Below, piece by piece: positions 32,803-41,634 of a DNA stretch of 64,000 nt. The notes under the pieces are model-generated. The model did not search any database. It saw only the letters and a program-made list of their open reading frames with translations, and had not been told where the DNA came from. The stretch lies in assembly GCF_947498515.1 (NCBI RefSeq), contig NZ_CANMKO010000002.1:1-64000 (forward strand), read 5' to 3'. This DNA comes from an uncultured Pelagimonas sp. (GTDB lineage: Bacteria; Pseudomonadota; Alphaproteobacteria; Rhodobacterales; Rhodobacteraceae). How positions within the stretch are numbered: the stretch's first letter is position 1; every line of letters begins with the position of its first letter. Position numbers and translations under genes: made by a program.

Positions 32803-35211
32803 TTAGTGTGCAATTGCACCAGAGCCGGTGTCTTTCGCCCTCAAAGCGGCGGCTGCGGCGGCTTCTTCGGCGGCTTCGTCCCATTCAACCGGTTCAGGTT
32901 GTGCGGTCAACGCCTGCTCTAACACTTCTGACACGTGTTTAACCGGGATGATTTTCAACCCGTTTTTGACATTGTCCGGAAGCTCCGCCAGATCTTTTTC
33001 GTTCTCTTCAGGGATGAACACTGTGGTAATACCACCACGTAGCGCCGCGAGGAGTTTTTCCTTGAGGCCGCCAATTGGCATAGCGTTCCCGCGCAACGAA
33101 ACCTCACCAGTCATGGCGATGTCGCGACGCACAGGTATGCCGGTCAGCACAGACACAATAGACGTCACCATCGCCAAACCAGCCGATGGGCCATCTTTGG
33201 GAGTTGCGCCATCCGGCACGTGAACGTGGATGTCCAACGTATCAAATTTCGGCGGCTTCACCCCGATCTCTGGCGAAATCGAGCGGACATAGCTTGCCGC
33301 GGCTTCGATGGATTCCTTCATCACATCGCCTAGCTTACCGGTCGTCTTCATCCGCCCTTTGCCAGGCAATTTTAACGCCTCGATGTGCAATAGATCGCCA
33401 CCAACAGATGTATAGGCCAAACCGGTAACAACACCGACTTGGTTCTCCTCTTCGGCGAGGCCGTAGCGATACTTTTTCACGCCAAGGAAATCATCAATAT
33501 TATCGGCGTCTACTGAGACTTTGTCGTCCTCTTTCTTGACGATTTTGGTCACAGCTTTGCGCGCCAGTTTGGCGATCTCACGCTCAAGGTTCCGCACCCC
33601 GGCTTCGCGGGTGTAATAGCGCACGATGGCGGTCAGAGCATCGTCCTTGACTTCAAACTCACCCTTTTTCAAACCGTGGTTCTTGACCTGCTTGTCAACC
33701 AAGTGTCGCTTGGCAATCTCGAGCTTTTCGTCCTCGGTGTAGCCAGACAGAGGGATAATCTCCATCCGGTCCAACAGTGGGCCGGGCATATTGTAGCTGT
33801 TCGACGTGGTAACAAACATCACGTTCGACAGATCATATTCGACCTCAAGGTAATGATCGACAAAGGTCGCGTTTTGCTCCGGATCAAGCACCTCAAGCAT
33901 GGCTGACGCCGGATCACCACGGAAATCCTGACCCATCTTGTCGATTTCATCGAGCAAGATCAGCGGATTGGTGGTTTTCGCCTTTTTCAACGCTTGAATA
34001 ATCTTGCCCGGCATCGACCCGATGTAAGTCCGACGGTGGCCCCGAATTTCGGATTCGTCACGCACGCCGCCAAGACTAATGCGAATGAACTCGCGTCCTG
34101 TTGCCTTGGCCATAGATTTACCAAGCGAGGTTTTACCAACACCTGGAGGGCCAACAAGGCACAAAATTGGGCCTTTGAGCTTGGAGCTACGGGCTTGAAC
34201 CGCAAGATATTCGACGATCCGTTCTTTTACCTTGTCCAGAGAATAGTGATCTGTATCAAGGACTTCCTGAGCACGGTTCAAGTCCTTTTTGACACGGCTT
34301 TTTGCCCCCCACGGGATCGACAACATCCAATCAAGATAGTTGCGCACAACCGTGGCTTCGGCCGACATAGGCGACATATTCTTGAGCTTTTTCAGCTCCG
34401 CGTCGGCCTTTTCCTTGGCCTCTTTGCTCAGCTTGGTTTCGTTGATTTTCTCTTCGAGTTCAGCAATTTCATTGCTGCCATCTTCGCCATCACCCAGCTC
34501 CTTCTGAATGGCCTTCATTTGCTCATTCAGGTAATATTCGCGCTGGGTTTTCTCCATCTGAGTTTTGACGCGGGTCTTAATCTTTTTCTCAACCTGCAAA
34601 ACAGACATTTCGCCCTGCATCAGGCCGTAGACCTTCTCAAGACGCTCAGAAATCGACAGAGTTTCAAGCAGTTCTTGTTTCTGAGGAACCTCGATCCCCA
34701 AGTGCCCGGCGACAAGGTCGGCAAGCTGCGCGGATTCAGTCGCTTCACCCACAGCCGAGAGCGCCTCTTCTGGGATGTTTTTCTTGACCTTGGCGTAGCG
34801 CTCGAATTCTTCGGAAACGGTGTGTACCAACGCTTCGAGAGCGGCTGGATCGCCGGGCATCTCGGTCAGGTGGTCACAGCTGGCTTCGAAGAAGCTATCG
34901 TTATCAAGGTATTCGGTGATCCGAACACGTGTTTGCCCTTCGACCAACACTTTGACAGTGCCATCGGGAAGTTTCAGCAATTGCAAAACGTTGGCAAGAA
35001 CGCCGGCTTTGTAAATGCCGTCAGTATCCGGGTCATCAACCGATGGATCAATCTGACTGGCAAGCAAGATCTGCTTGTCGTCATTCATAACCTCTTCGAG
35101 CGCACGCACCGATTTATCGCGCCCTACAAAGAGCGGCACGATCATATGCGGGAACACGACAATGTCGCGCAACGGCAGCACGGGATATGAGGGGTTAAGA
35201 TGCTGTTTCAT
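32803..35211 (-). CDS. lon: ATP-dependent protease La (Lon)
   Basis: An 802-residue cytosolic quality-control protease. The N-terminal LON substrate domain starts with YPVLPLRDIVVFPHMIVPLF. The AAA+ domain has Walker A GPPGVGKTSLGKS and Walker B ILLDEIDKMG. The C-terminal protease domain holds the Ser-Lys dyad in PKDGPSAGLAM and GGLKEKLLAA. Full family length. ATG 35211 is chosen over 35271 because the LON domain starts there. A heat-shock-type promoter lies about 80 bases upstream. In alphaproteobacteria Lon degrades regulators such as CcrM and DnaA as well as misfolded proteins. Confidence 0.97.
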   Translation of the reverse strand: MKQHLNPSYPVLPLRDIVVFPHMIVPLFVGRDKSVRALEEVMNDDKQILLASQIDPSVDDPDTDGIYKAGVLANVLQLLKLPDGTVKVLVEGQTRVRITEYLDNDSFFEASCDHLTEMPGDPAALEALVHTVSEEFERYAKVKKNIPEEALSAVGEATESAQLADLVAGHLGIEVPQKQELLETLSISERLEKVYGLMQGEMSVLQVEKKIKTRVKTQMEKTQREYYLNEQMKAIQKELGDGEDGSNEIAELEEKINETKLSKEAKEKADAELKKLKNMSPMSAEATVVRNYLDWMLSIPWGAKSRVKKDLNRAQEVLDTDHYSLDKVKERIVEYLAVQARSSKLKGPILCLVGPPGVGKTSLGKSMAKATGREFIRISLGGVRDESEIRGHRRTYIGSMPGKIIQALKKAKTTNPLILLDEIDKMGQDFRGDPASAMLEVLDPEQNATFVDHYLEVEYDLSNVMFVTTSNSYNMPGPLLDRMEIIPLSGYTEDEKLEIAKRHLVDKQVKNHGLKKGEFEVKDDALTAIVRYYTREAGVRNLEREIAKLARKAVTKIVKKEDDKVSVDADNIDDFLGVKKYRYGLAEEENQVGVVTGLAYTSVGGDLLHIEALKLPGKGRMKTTGKLGDVMKESIEAAASYVRSISPEIGVKPPKFDTLDIHVHVPDGATPKDGPSAGLAMVTSIVSVLTGIPVRRDIAMTGEVSLRGNAMPIGGLKEKLLAALRGGITTVFIPEENEKDLAELPDNVKNGLKIIPVKHVSEVLEQALTAQPEPVEWDEAAEEAAAAAALRAKDTGSGAIAH

Positions 35212-35290
35212 GCTCGTTTCCTGTTCTTGGCAAGATGGCCCCGGCCCCGCTTTGCGGCAACACTTGTCCATCTCCGGTCTCGGAAGCTTA

Positions 35291-35319
35291 ATCTGGGGTT
35301 AATGACGCGCAAGTTCAAG
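35291..35319 (-). promoter_or_regulatory. RpoH (sigma-32)-like promoter of lon
   Basis: On the minus strand CTTGAA (35319-35314), a 15-base spacer, and CCCCAGAT (35298-35291) closely match the heat-shock consensus CTTGAA and CCCCATNT. The predicted start of transcription is about 70-75 bases upstream of the lon ATG. Confidence 0.65.
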
Positions 35320-35415
35320 CGCGACCTCCCCCAAAGCGCCGCCTTTGGTGTTTAGAATGGACCTCTCCCACCGCAGGTGCAAGTGGGGTTTTGCCGCAGA
35401 TTGGGGGGATTTCGC

Positions 35416-35973
35416 TTACTCTTTGTTGGTGTTCTGGGGCCGCAAGAGCACGGTTTCGGTCATATAAAGCACAGTTTCGTCACTTTTTAGCGTCAACTCA
35501 GTGAGTTCCAGAACCCGGTCGTCAAAATAGGCGATATAGGTGATGGTCCCAGCGGCGCTCATCCCGCTGGTTTCTGGCATGGTCACAACCAATTGTGGCA
35601 GGTCCGATGGCCCGCATTTGGTGTCAGACAGGACATCGGCCAGATCAGGACGACCAGTTGTGTCAAGCAGATCGTCGACCCGATCCACATCGTAGGGGCG
35701 TGTCTCGGAAAGCGCTGTGTCTTGGGGTTGGCCTGTGAGGTTGTCGAAGAACTGCGATGTCACGGAGCCGTTTGACGCGATTTCAACTTGGTAGGCCGAG
35801 GACCCCTTCACAAAGGACGTCACAGCATTCTCGATCGACATAGACCCATCGCGCGCCCATGTCCCTTGCAACCGATCAAGGATCTCTTGTTCATCGGTGA
35901 CCCCACAAAATCCGTCGGCCAAAAGGATAGACGGAAAGCACATGCACAACAAAGCTGTGGTCAAAACACGCAT
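35416..35973 (-). CDS. Secreted hypothetical protein
   Basis: A 185-residue exported protein with signal peptide MRVLTTALLCMCFPSILLADG and two further cysteines (in DGFCGVTDEQ and SDTKCGPSDL) likely forming a disulfide. The mature part looks beta-rich (GTITYIAYFDDRVLELTEL). No family recognised. ATG 35973 has AAAGGA 7-9 bases upstream; the longer frame to 36069 overlaps tgt without an RBS. It starts 13 bases after the tgt stop, so it is probably co-transcribed with tgt. Confidence 0.68.
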   Translation of the reverse strand: MRVLTTALLCMCFPSILLADGFCGVTDEQEILDRLQGTWARDGSMSIENAVTSFVKGSSAYQVEIASNGSVTSQFFDNLTGQPQDTALSETRPYDVDRVDDLLDTTGRPDLADVLSDTKCGPSDLPQLVVTMPETSGMSAAGTITYIAYFDDRVLELTELTLKSDETVLYMTETVLLRPQNTNKE

Positions 35974-35986
35974 GAATTTGGTCCTT

Positions 35987-37114
35987 TTAAAGCTGTTCGA
36001 TGTCACCGAGGGCCCTTTGTGCATGAAAATCGGCCTCCCATGCATCAAACCGCCCTTCGGCAATCGCATCCCGCATACCCTGCATGATTTCTTGGAAATA
36101 GTGCAGGTTGTGCCACGTCAACAACATTCCGCTGACCATCTCGTGGGATCGGAACACATGATGAAGATAGGCGCGGCTATAACCGGAACAGGCCGGACAG
36201 GTGCAATGTTCATCAATCGGGCGCGGATCGTCGGCGTGGCGGGCGTTTTTGATGTTAATTTGGCCACGACGTGTCCAGGCTTGCCCGGTACGCCCCGAGC
36301 GTGACGGCAAAACACAATCCATCATATCGATGCCGCGTTTAACGGCACCAACGATGTCGTCGGGCTTACCAACGCCCATCAAATAACGCGGCTTGTCTTT
36401 GGGCAAATATCCGGGCGCATAGTCGAGGCAGGAAAACATCGCCTCCTGCCCTTCACCAACGGCCAGCCCACCAACGGCATATCCGTCAAAACCGATATCA
36501 ATCAACGCCTTGGCGCTCTCTTCTCGGAGATCACTTTCAAGGCCACCCTGCATGATGCCAAACAACATATGCCCGGGGCGATCGCCAAAGGCGTCGCGCG
36601 AACGTTGCGCCCACCGCATCGAAAGACGCATGCTTTCCGCAATCCGATCCCGATCCGCAGGCAGCGCCGGGCATTCATCAAAGGCCATGACAATATCGGA
36701 GCCCAAGAGTTTTTGAATCTCCATCGACCGCTCTGGCGTCAGGTGATGTTTGGACCCGTCGATATGAGATTTAAAGGTCACGCCCTCTTCGGTCAGCTTG
36801 CGCAAATCCGACAGGCTCATGACCTGAAATCCGCCGCTGTCCGTCAAAATCGGACGGTCCCAATTCATGAATTTATGCAGCCCACCCAATCGGTTGATCC
36901 GCTCTGCACCTGGGCGCAGCATCAGGTGATAGGTGTTGCCCAACAAGATGTCCGCGCCAGTCTCGCGGACACTTCCGGGCAGCATACCCTTGACGGTTGC
37001 TGCGGTGCCGACCGGCATGAAAGCCGGGGTTCTGATATCGCCGCGCGGGGTGTGGATGACACCGGTGCGGGCCTGCCCATCTTGGGCCTGAAGATCAAAG
37101 GATGTCTGTGCCAT
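35987..37114 (-). CDS. tgt: Queuine tRNA-ribosyltransferase
   Basis: A 375-residue enzyme that swaps guanine 34 of GUN-anticodon tRNAs (Asp, Asn, His, Tyr) for preQ1. Motifs: [27 protein letters not shown] with the catalytic Asp, [25 protein letters not shown], and [19 protein letters not shown] with the nucleophile Asp. The zinc site is [16 protein letters not shown]. Full length. ATG 37114 is typical; an in-frame ATG at 37132 is possible. It is divergent from the glycosyltransferase gene. tRNA-Asp, one substrate, is encoded at the left end of the window. Confidence 0.96.
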   Translation of the reverse strand: MAQTSFDLQAQDGQARTGVIHTPRGDIRTPAFMPVGTAATVKGMLPGSVRETGADILLGNTYHLMLRPGAERINRLGGLHKFMNWDRPILTDSGGFQVMSLSDLRKLTEEGVTFKSHIDGSKHHLTPERSMEIQKLLGSDIVMAFDECPALPADRDRIAESMRLSMRWAQRSRDAFGDRPGHMLFGIMQGGLESDLREESAKALIDIGFDGYAVGGLAVGEGQEAMFSCLDYAPGYLPKDKPRYLMGVGKPDDIVGAVKRGIDMMDCVLPSRSGRTGQAWTRRGQINIKNARHADDPRPIDEHCTCPACSGYSRAYLHHVFRSHEMVSGMLLTWHNLHYFQEIMQGMRDAIAEGRFDAWEADFHAQRALGDIEQL

Positions 37115-37259
37115 ACCGTCGGTTTGCCTCATGACGGCGCGCTTGCCAAGCCCCAGTTGCAGGCCAAGATGGAGGTACCAAGGCCACAGATTGCAAAACC
37201 TGTCATTGGCTGGGCTTTGCCCCCTTGCCCCCGACATGCGCGCACAGGATGATAAAGGA

Positions 37260-38996
37260 ATGAGCAGAACACCAACTTATAAGGGCGGTATCAACGCCTT
37301 GCTGGCCCAATATGAGGGTCGTCGCGACAGTTTTAGCTATGCCGAGGGCGAAGGATTACCCCCCCTCGACGTTGATCTAAACACGCTGGCCAATCAGGTT
37401 GTGCCCGATCCAAACCACATCGACCAAGAAACGCGCCCGTTTCGGTCAAGCTATCACCGCAAACGCTTTCAATTGCGCGAAGAATTGCAGGGGCTGTCCG
37501 AGCTGTCCTATCTAAATGGAATGCTGATCGCCCATTTGCGCAAACGGGATGTGCCTGATCATGCCCCTGCCCTATTTGTGCGGCTTTGGGCCGAACATGG
37601 CGCGCAATTGGTTCGGGAATTGGATCAGAGATGGTTGGTTTCGGCGATCACCACCTTTGGCGATCACGGGGCAAATGCCACCCAACGCGCCACCGGCCTT
37701 GCCATGACCGCCTTGTTCGGCGCTATGAAACTTTATGAATCCGAACGCTTATATTCCGGCCTAACACCTGATCAACCCTTTGCATTAACTGGGAAAGTTC
37801 GGGCAAAACTTCCGTTGGATATGGACAGCTATTCCATTTCTGGCGGCGGTTTGGATGTCAATCTGATTGCCCGTCTTTGGCAAGAGGCACAGGGCGATAC
37901 CACTATTGCCCCCCTTGCCCATCATTTGATTGAGCTTCTCATCCATGATGAGCGGACGCTTTTCCGCCGCCTACAGGTGATGAAGACCCGCCGTGACCGG
38001 CTGAAAAAGGTCAAAGCCAAATCCAACATCGCACCAGTTCCGGTGGATCGTCTCACTATTGGCCAACAAGACCTGAGATGGGGCATTGTAAGCACGATAA
38101 AGGCCCCTTTGGGTCAGATTGCCCGCTTTGCAGCCCATCATCTTGAGCTTGGCGCAGACACGCTCCATATTTTTTTGGACGATCCCAAACCGGAAACCGC
38201 GGCGTTTCTAGCGCGCCATCCGAAAATCCATGTCACCCTCTGCGACGACGCCTATTGGCAATCAACCGGTAAACGCCGGATGGAGGCGCATCAGCTGCGT
38301 CAGGCCTATAATGCCACGCGAACCCTACGCGCCACTGAGGATGATTTGCATTGGTTGGGCCATATTGACGTTGATGAATTCATCATGACCGACGCGCCTA
38401 TGATTGAGAAACTGGCCTCCGTTGGCCCGGCAATTTCCATGGCGCGCATTCCCCCGGCCGAAGCCTTGGCCCCCGACCGCGGAACACCGGAATATTTCAA
38501 GCTGACCCACAAACAAGCCGGGGTAAAAAAGTCTGACCTTCAAGACATTTACCCGACATTCGGACTGCATCTATATGGCGGTTTCTTATCCCATAGTTCA
38601 GGCAAAGTTTTCGCCCGCACGGGTATTCCCGACACGCGACTTGGCATTCACACGTTGAAATACAACGGTGAAGATGCCAGCAATCGCGAAAAGCCAGAGG
38701 GGCTTTACCTTGCGCATTTTCATGCCCCCAGCTGGGAACATTTCCGAGGCCATCTTGATTTCCGCCAGACAAAGGGCAGCTATCGCCCCCGATCTGAACG
38801 CCCGGAATTGGGCCAAGCCGAATTGTTGAAATTCCTCTCTGACGAAGAAGGCGACGCAGGATTGCGCGCGTTCTTTGACGAGGTGTGCGCCGACACACCA
38901 GAGTTGCGCGCCCGCCTCAAAGCCCGCAAAATGCTGTTGCACCATCAATTCGATTTTGACGCCAGCGTCATGCGCGTATTCGGGAGGATGCCTTGA
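37260..38996 (+). CDS. Two-domain glycosyltransferase (family 2-like, Glyco_tranf_2_4)
   Basis: A 578-residue protein. The C-terminal 300 residues form a GT-A-like transferase: [20 protein letters not shown] (about 273-292), [17 protein letters not shown], and HIDVDEFI at 368-375, the DxD-like metal site, followed by [18 protein letters not shown] and [12 protein letters not shown]. The N-terminal 270 residues (helical, including [20 protein letters not shown]) match nothing I know. AGGA lies 10 bases before ATG 37260. It is followed, with a TTGA overlap, by a paralogue carrying only the transferase domain. They probably decorate a surface polysaccharide (inference). Confidence 0.76.
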   Translation: MSRTPTYKGGINALLAQYEGRRDSFSYAEGEGLPPLDVDLNTLANQVVPDPNHIDQETRPFRSSYHRKRFQLREELQGLSELSYLNGMLIAHLRKRDVPDHAPALFVRLWAEHGAQLVRELDQRWLVSAITTFGDHGANATQRATGLAMTALFGAMKLYESERLYSGLTPDQPFALTGKVRAKLPLDMDSYSISGGGLDVNLIARLWQEAQGDTTIAPLAHHLIELLIHDERTLFRRLQVMKTRRDRLKKVKAKSNIAPVPVDRLTIGQQDLRWGIVSTIKAPLGQIARFAAHHLELGADTLHIFLDDPKPETAAFLARHPKIHVTLCDDAYWQSTGKRRMEAHQLRQAYNATRTLRATEDDLHWLGHIDVDEFIMTDAPMIEKLASVGPAISMARIPPAEALAPDRGTPEYFKLTHKQAGVKKSDLQDIYPTFGLHLYGGFLSHSSGKVFARTGIPDTRLGIHTLKYNGEDASNREKPEGLYLAHFHAPSWEHFRGHLDFRQTKGSYRPRSERPELGQAELLKFLSDEEGDAGLRAFFDEVCADTPELRARLKARKMLLHHQFDFDASVMRVFGRMP

Positions 38997-39955
38997 CCGA
39001 TCTCAACGCCCGTTGGGGTGTCGTTTCGACAATCAAAGCCCCCCTTACCGCAATTTTGAATTTCGCATCTTGGCATTTTGAGCTCGGGGCGCATCGCCTT
39101 TATCTCTATCTCGACGATGACGTGCCAGAAACGCTGGCGGCCTTGAAATCACATCCAAAGATCAAGGCCTTGCACACCGATGACGCCTATTGGAACAAGC
39201 GCAAAGGCCGTCCTCAAAAACATCAGGTCCGCCAAAGCCTCAACGCCCGTCATGCCAACAACCGACGGGTCGAGGTCGATTGGTTGGCGCATATTGATGT
39301 CGACGAATTCCTGTTTCCAACGACCGATATCGGCGATCTACTGGGCGCGTTGCCAGCCCAAGCCAAATGCGCCCGTGTCCGACCGATCGAAGCCTTGGCG
39401 CATGGGGACGCGGTAGAACCCGGCGAAACCGCGTTCAAAGCCTTTCACTTGGATCAACAAAAACGCCAAGCCGCGTCAGAGGCCTGTTTTCCCAATTGGG
39501 GTCCCTATTTATCGGGTGGGTTTTTATCCCATGTGGCGGGGAAATTGTTTTTCCGCACCGGATTAAAAGGCCTTCAAATCAAAATTCACAACATTGCTCT
39601 GGATGGCGTTCAAAACCCAGGCCAAGTTGAGATTCCCGACATTGAACTTGGCCATTTTCACGCCGACAGCTGGCAACACTTCATCCAAGCCTACCGATTT
39701 CGCCTTGCTCAAGGGTCGTATCGATCTGAATTAAAGCCGCAGGTGCGCAAAGACGGCACCCCGAATTTACATGATCTGTTTCAAGCCATCGAATCTGAAG
39801 GGGGCGAAAAGGCTTTGAAGGCGTTTTTCCACGAAGTTTGCGTTGCAGATATCGACCTTTGTCTCCGGCTCAAGGCAAATGGTTTGCTGCGCAGGCATCA
39901 AATGAATTTCCAAACCCTACGTGAAAAACACTTTCCAGGCATCAATACGCTGTAA
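38993..39955 (+). CDS. Glycosyltransferase (Glyco_tranf_2_4), TTG start
   Basis: A 320-residue paralogue of the C-terminal half of the preceding protein: [36 protein letters not shown], and HIDVDEFLF at 100-108 for metal and sugar-nucleotide binding, then LSGGFLSHVAGKLFFRTG and LGHFHADSWQHF. Start TTG 38993 overlaps the previous stop (TTGA) and has GGGAGG at 5-7 bases. There is no membrane segment. A CACGGC/GCCGTG hairpin at 40001-40021 follows. The sugar and acceptor are unknown. Confidence 0.8.
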   Translation: MTDLNARWGVVSTIKAPLTAILNFASWHFELGAHRLYLYLDDDVPETLAALKSHPKIKALHTDDAYWNKRKGRPQKHQVRQSLNARHANNRRVEVDWLAHIDVDEFLFPTTDIGDLLGALPAQAKCARVRPIEALAHGDAVEPGETAFKAFHLDQQKRQAASEACFPNWGPYLSGGFLSHVAGKLFFRTGLKGLQIKIHNIALDGVQNPGQVEIPDIELGHFHADSWQHFIQAYRFRLAQGSYRSELKPQVRKDGTPNLHDLFQAIESEGGEKALKAFFHEVCVADIDLCLRLKANGLLRRHQMNFQTLREKHFPGINTL

Positions 39956-40026
39956 AACCGGGGAAAGTTGCCGAAATTGAAACAATCAATGGATAAGACA
40001 CACGGCCATGTGACCGCCGTGATTGA

Positions 40027-40062
40027 CCTTGGCGCATGTTTTAACTAAACCACGCGCCAAGG
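40027..40062 (+). promoter_or_regulatory. Structured leader of the rhlE-like gene
   Basis: CCTTGGCGC and GCGCCAAGG form a perfect 9-bp stem with an 18-base AT-rich loop, about 92 bases before the helicase ATG. There is no T-run, so it is not a plain terminator. It may be a regulatory leader fold; see findings. Confidence 0.4.
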
Positions 40063-40153
40063 GGTTGAGAATGCAACCATGCAAGGCCGAACGGGCCTGC
40101 CCCCTAAGCTGCCAGCGGGCCAAGGATCGTGTCCGCAAAAAATACGGACCCGA

Positions 40154-41554
40154 ATGACAAAATTCAGTGACCTGAACCTAAGCCCCAAAGTCCTAAAAGC
40201 TGTGGAAGAGGCGGGCTATGAAAGCCCAACCCCGATCCAAGCCGGGGCTATTCCACCCGCCCTAGAAGGCAAGGATGTGTTGGGCATCGCCCAAACCGGC
40301 ACCGGCAAAACCGCGAGTTTTACGCTCCCGATGATTTCGATGTTGGCCCGTGGTCGTGCGCGTGCGCGAATGCCACGCTCTTTGGTTTTGTGCCCGACCC
40401 GCGAATTGGCGGCGCAAGTGGCGGAAAACTTTGACACCTATTCCAAGCATGTCAAACTGACCAAGGCCCTGTTGATTGGCGGCGTTTCCTTTAAGGAACA
40501 AGACGCGTTGATCGACAAAGGTGTCGATGTTCTCATTGCCACCCCCGGCCGTCTTTTGGACCATTTCGAACGCGGCAAGCTTTTGCTAACCGGCGTTCAG
40601 ATTATGGTTGTCGACGAAGCTGACCGGATGCTCGATATGGGTTTCATCCCAGATATCGAACGCATTTTCAGCCTGACACCTTTCACCCGCCAGACCCTGT
40701 TCTTTTCGGCCACTATGGCCTCGGAAATTGAACGGATCACCAATACGTTCCTTTCGGCACCGGCCCGGATCGAAGTTGCCCGTCAGGCTTCGGCATCCGA
40801 AACCATCGAACAAGGTGCGGTTGTGTTCAAAGCCTCGCGTCGTGACCGTGAAGGAAGCGAAAAACGCAAAGTTCTACGCGCGTTGATCGAAGCCGAAGGC
40901 GACAAATGCACAAACGCCATCATCTTTTGCAACCGCAAGGTTGATGTGGATATTGTTGCAAAATCCCTTAAGAAATATGGCTTTGACGCGGCTCCGATCC
41001 ATGGGGATTTGGACCAATCCCAACGGACGAGAACCTTGGATGGGTTCCGCAATGGTGATCTGCGCATTCTTGTGGCATCAGATGTGGCAGCCCGCGGTCT
41101 TGACGTCCCATCGGTGAGCCATGTGTTCAACTTTGACGTGCCAAGCCATGCCGAAGATTACGTGCATCGCATTGGCCGAACAGGCCGTGCCGGACGTGAT
41201 GGCAAGGCAGTTACCATCGTGATTCCACGCGATGAAAAGTATTTCGACGCTGTCGAAGCTTTGATCCAAAAAGAGATTCCCCGGATCGAAAACCCGGTGA
41301 AACCCGGTGAAAAACCGGTCAAAGCCGAGAAGCCCGTTCGCGAACGTGACGAGAAAAAGGATGAGCCGGTCAAGACGAGCCGCGCCAAACCCGAAGAGCC
41401 GCGCGAAGCTAAAAATACACGGTCACGCCGCAACGAAAAACCCAAGACCGACAACCGTCGTTCTGGCGGTGGTCGCGACAACACGATAGTCGGCATGGGC
41501 GATCATATGCCCGAGTTTATCGCGCTAAGCTTCGACGAACGTCGCGCCAGCTAA
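40154..41554 (+). CDS. rhlE: DEAD-box RNA helicase (RhlE type)
   Basis: A 466-residue ATP-dependent RNA helicase. Core motifs are all present: Q motif (YESPTPIQAGAIPPALEGKD), AQTGTGKT (I), PTRELA (Ia), ATPGR (Ib), VDEADRML (II), FSATM (III), IIFCNRK (IV), DVAARGLDV (V) and HRIGRTGRAG (VI). The C-terminal 90 residues are a Lys/Arg/Glu/Pro-rich tail (KPVKAEKPVRERDEKKDE) that likely adds RNA affinity. Such helicases act in ribosome assembly, cold adaptation and RNA decay. The RBS before ATG 40154 is weak (CGGA), consistent with regulated translation. RNase J is encoded convergently next door. Confidence 0.92.
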   Translation: MTKFSDLNLSPKVLKAVEEAGYESPTPIQAGAIPPALEGKDVLGIAQTGTGKTASFTLPMISMLARGRARARMPRSLVLCPTRELAAQVAENFDTYSKHVKLTKALLIGGVSFKEQDALIDKGVDVLIATPGRLLDHFERGKLLLTGVQIMVVDEADRMLDMGFIPDIERIFSLTPFTRQTLFFSATMASEIERITNTFLSAPARIEVARQASASETIEQGAVVFKASRRDREGSEKRKVLRALIEAEGDKCTNAIIFCNRKVDVDIVAKSLKKYGFDAAPIHGDLDQSQRTRTLDGFRNGDLRILVASDVAARGLDVPSVSHVFNFDVPSHAEDYVHRIGRTGRAGRDGKAVTIVIPRDEKYFDAVEALIQKEIPRIENPVKPGEKPVKAEKPVRERDEKKDEPVKTSRAKPEEPREAKNTRSRRNEKPKTDNRRSGGGRDNTIVGMGDHMPEFIALSFDERRAS

Positions 41555-41572
41555 GATAATCTATTGAAATAG

Positions 41573-41610
41573 AAAAGCCCCGCGATCAGGATTTGATCGC
41601 GGGGCTTTTT
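41573..41610. terminator. Bidirectional terminator between rhlE and rnj
   Basis: GCCCCGCGATCA pairs perfectly with TGATCGCGGGGC around a short loop, flanked by AAAA and TTTTT. It serves the two convergent genes. Confidence 0.95.
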
Positions 41611-41634
41611 GTTGTGGTGTCTTGTCCTGAAGGA

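Noticed and set aside
33994-35190. 398-codon plus-strand frame opposite lon
   Set aside because: Antisense to lon; no start signal and no motif.
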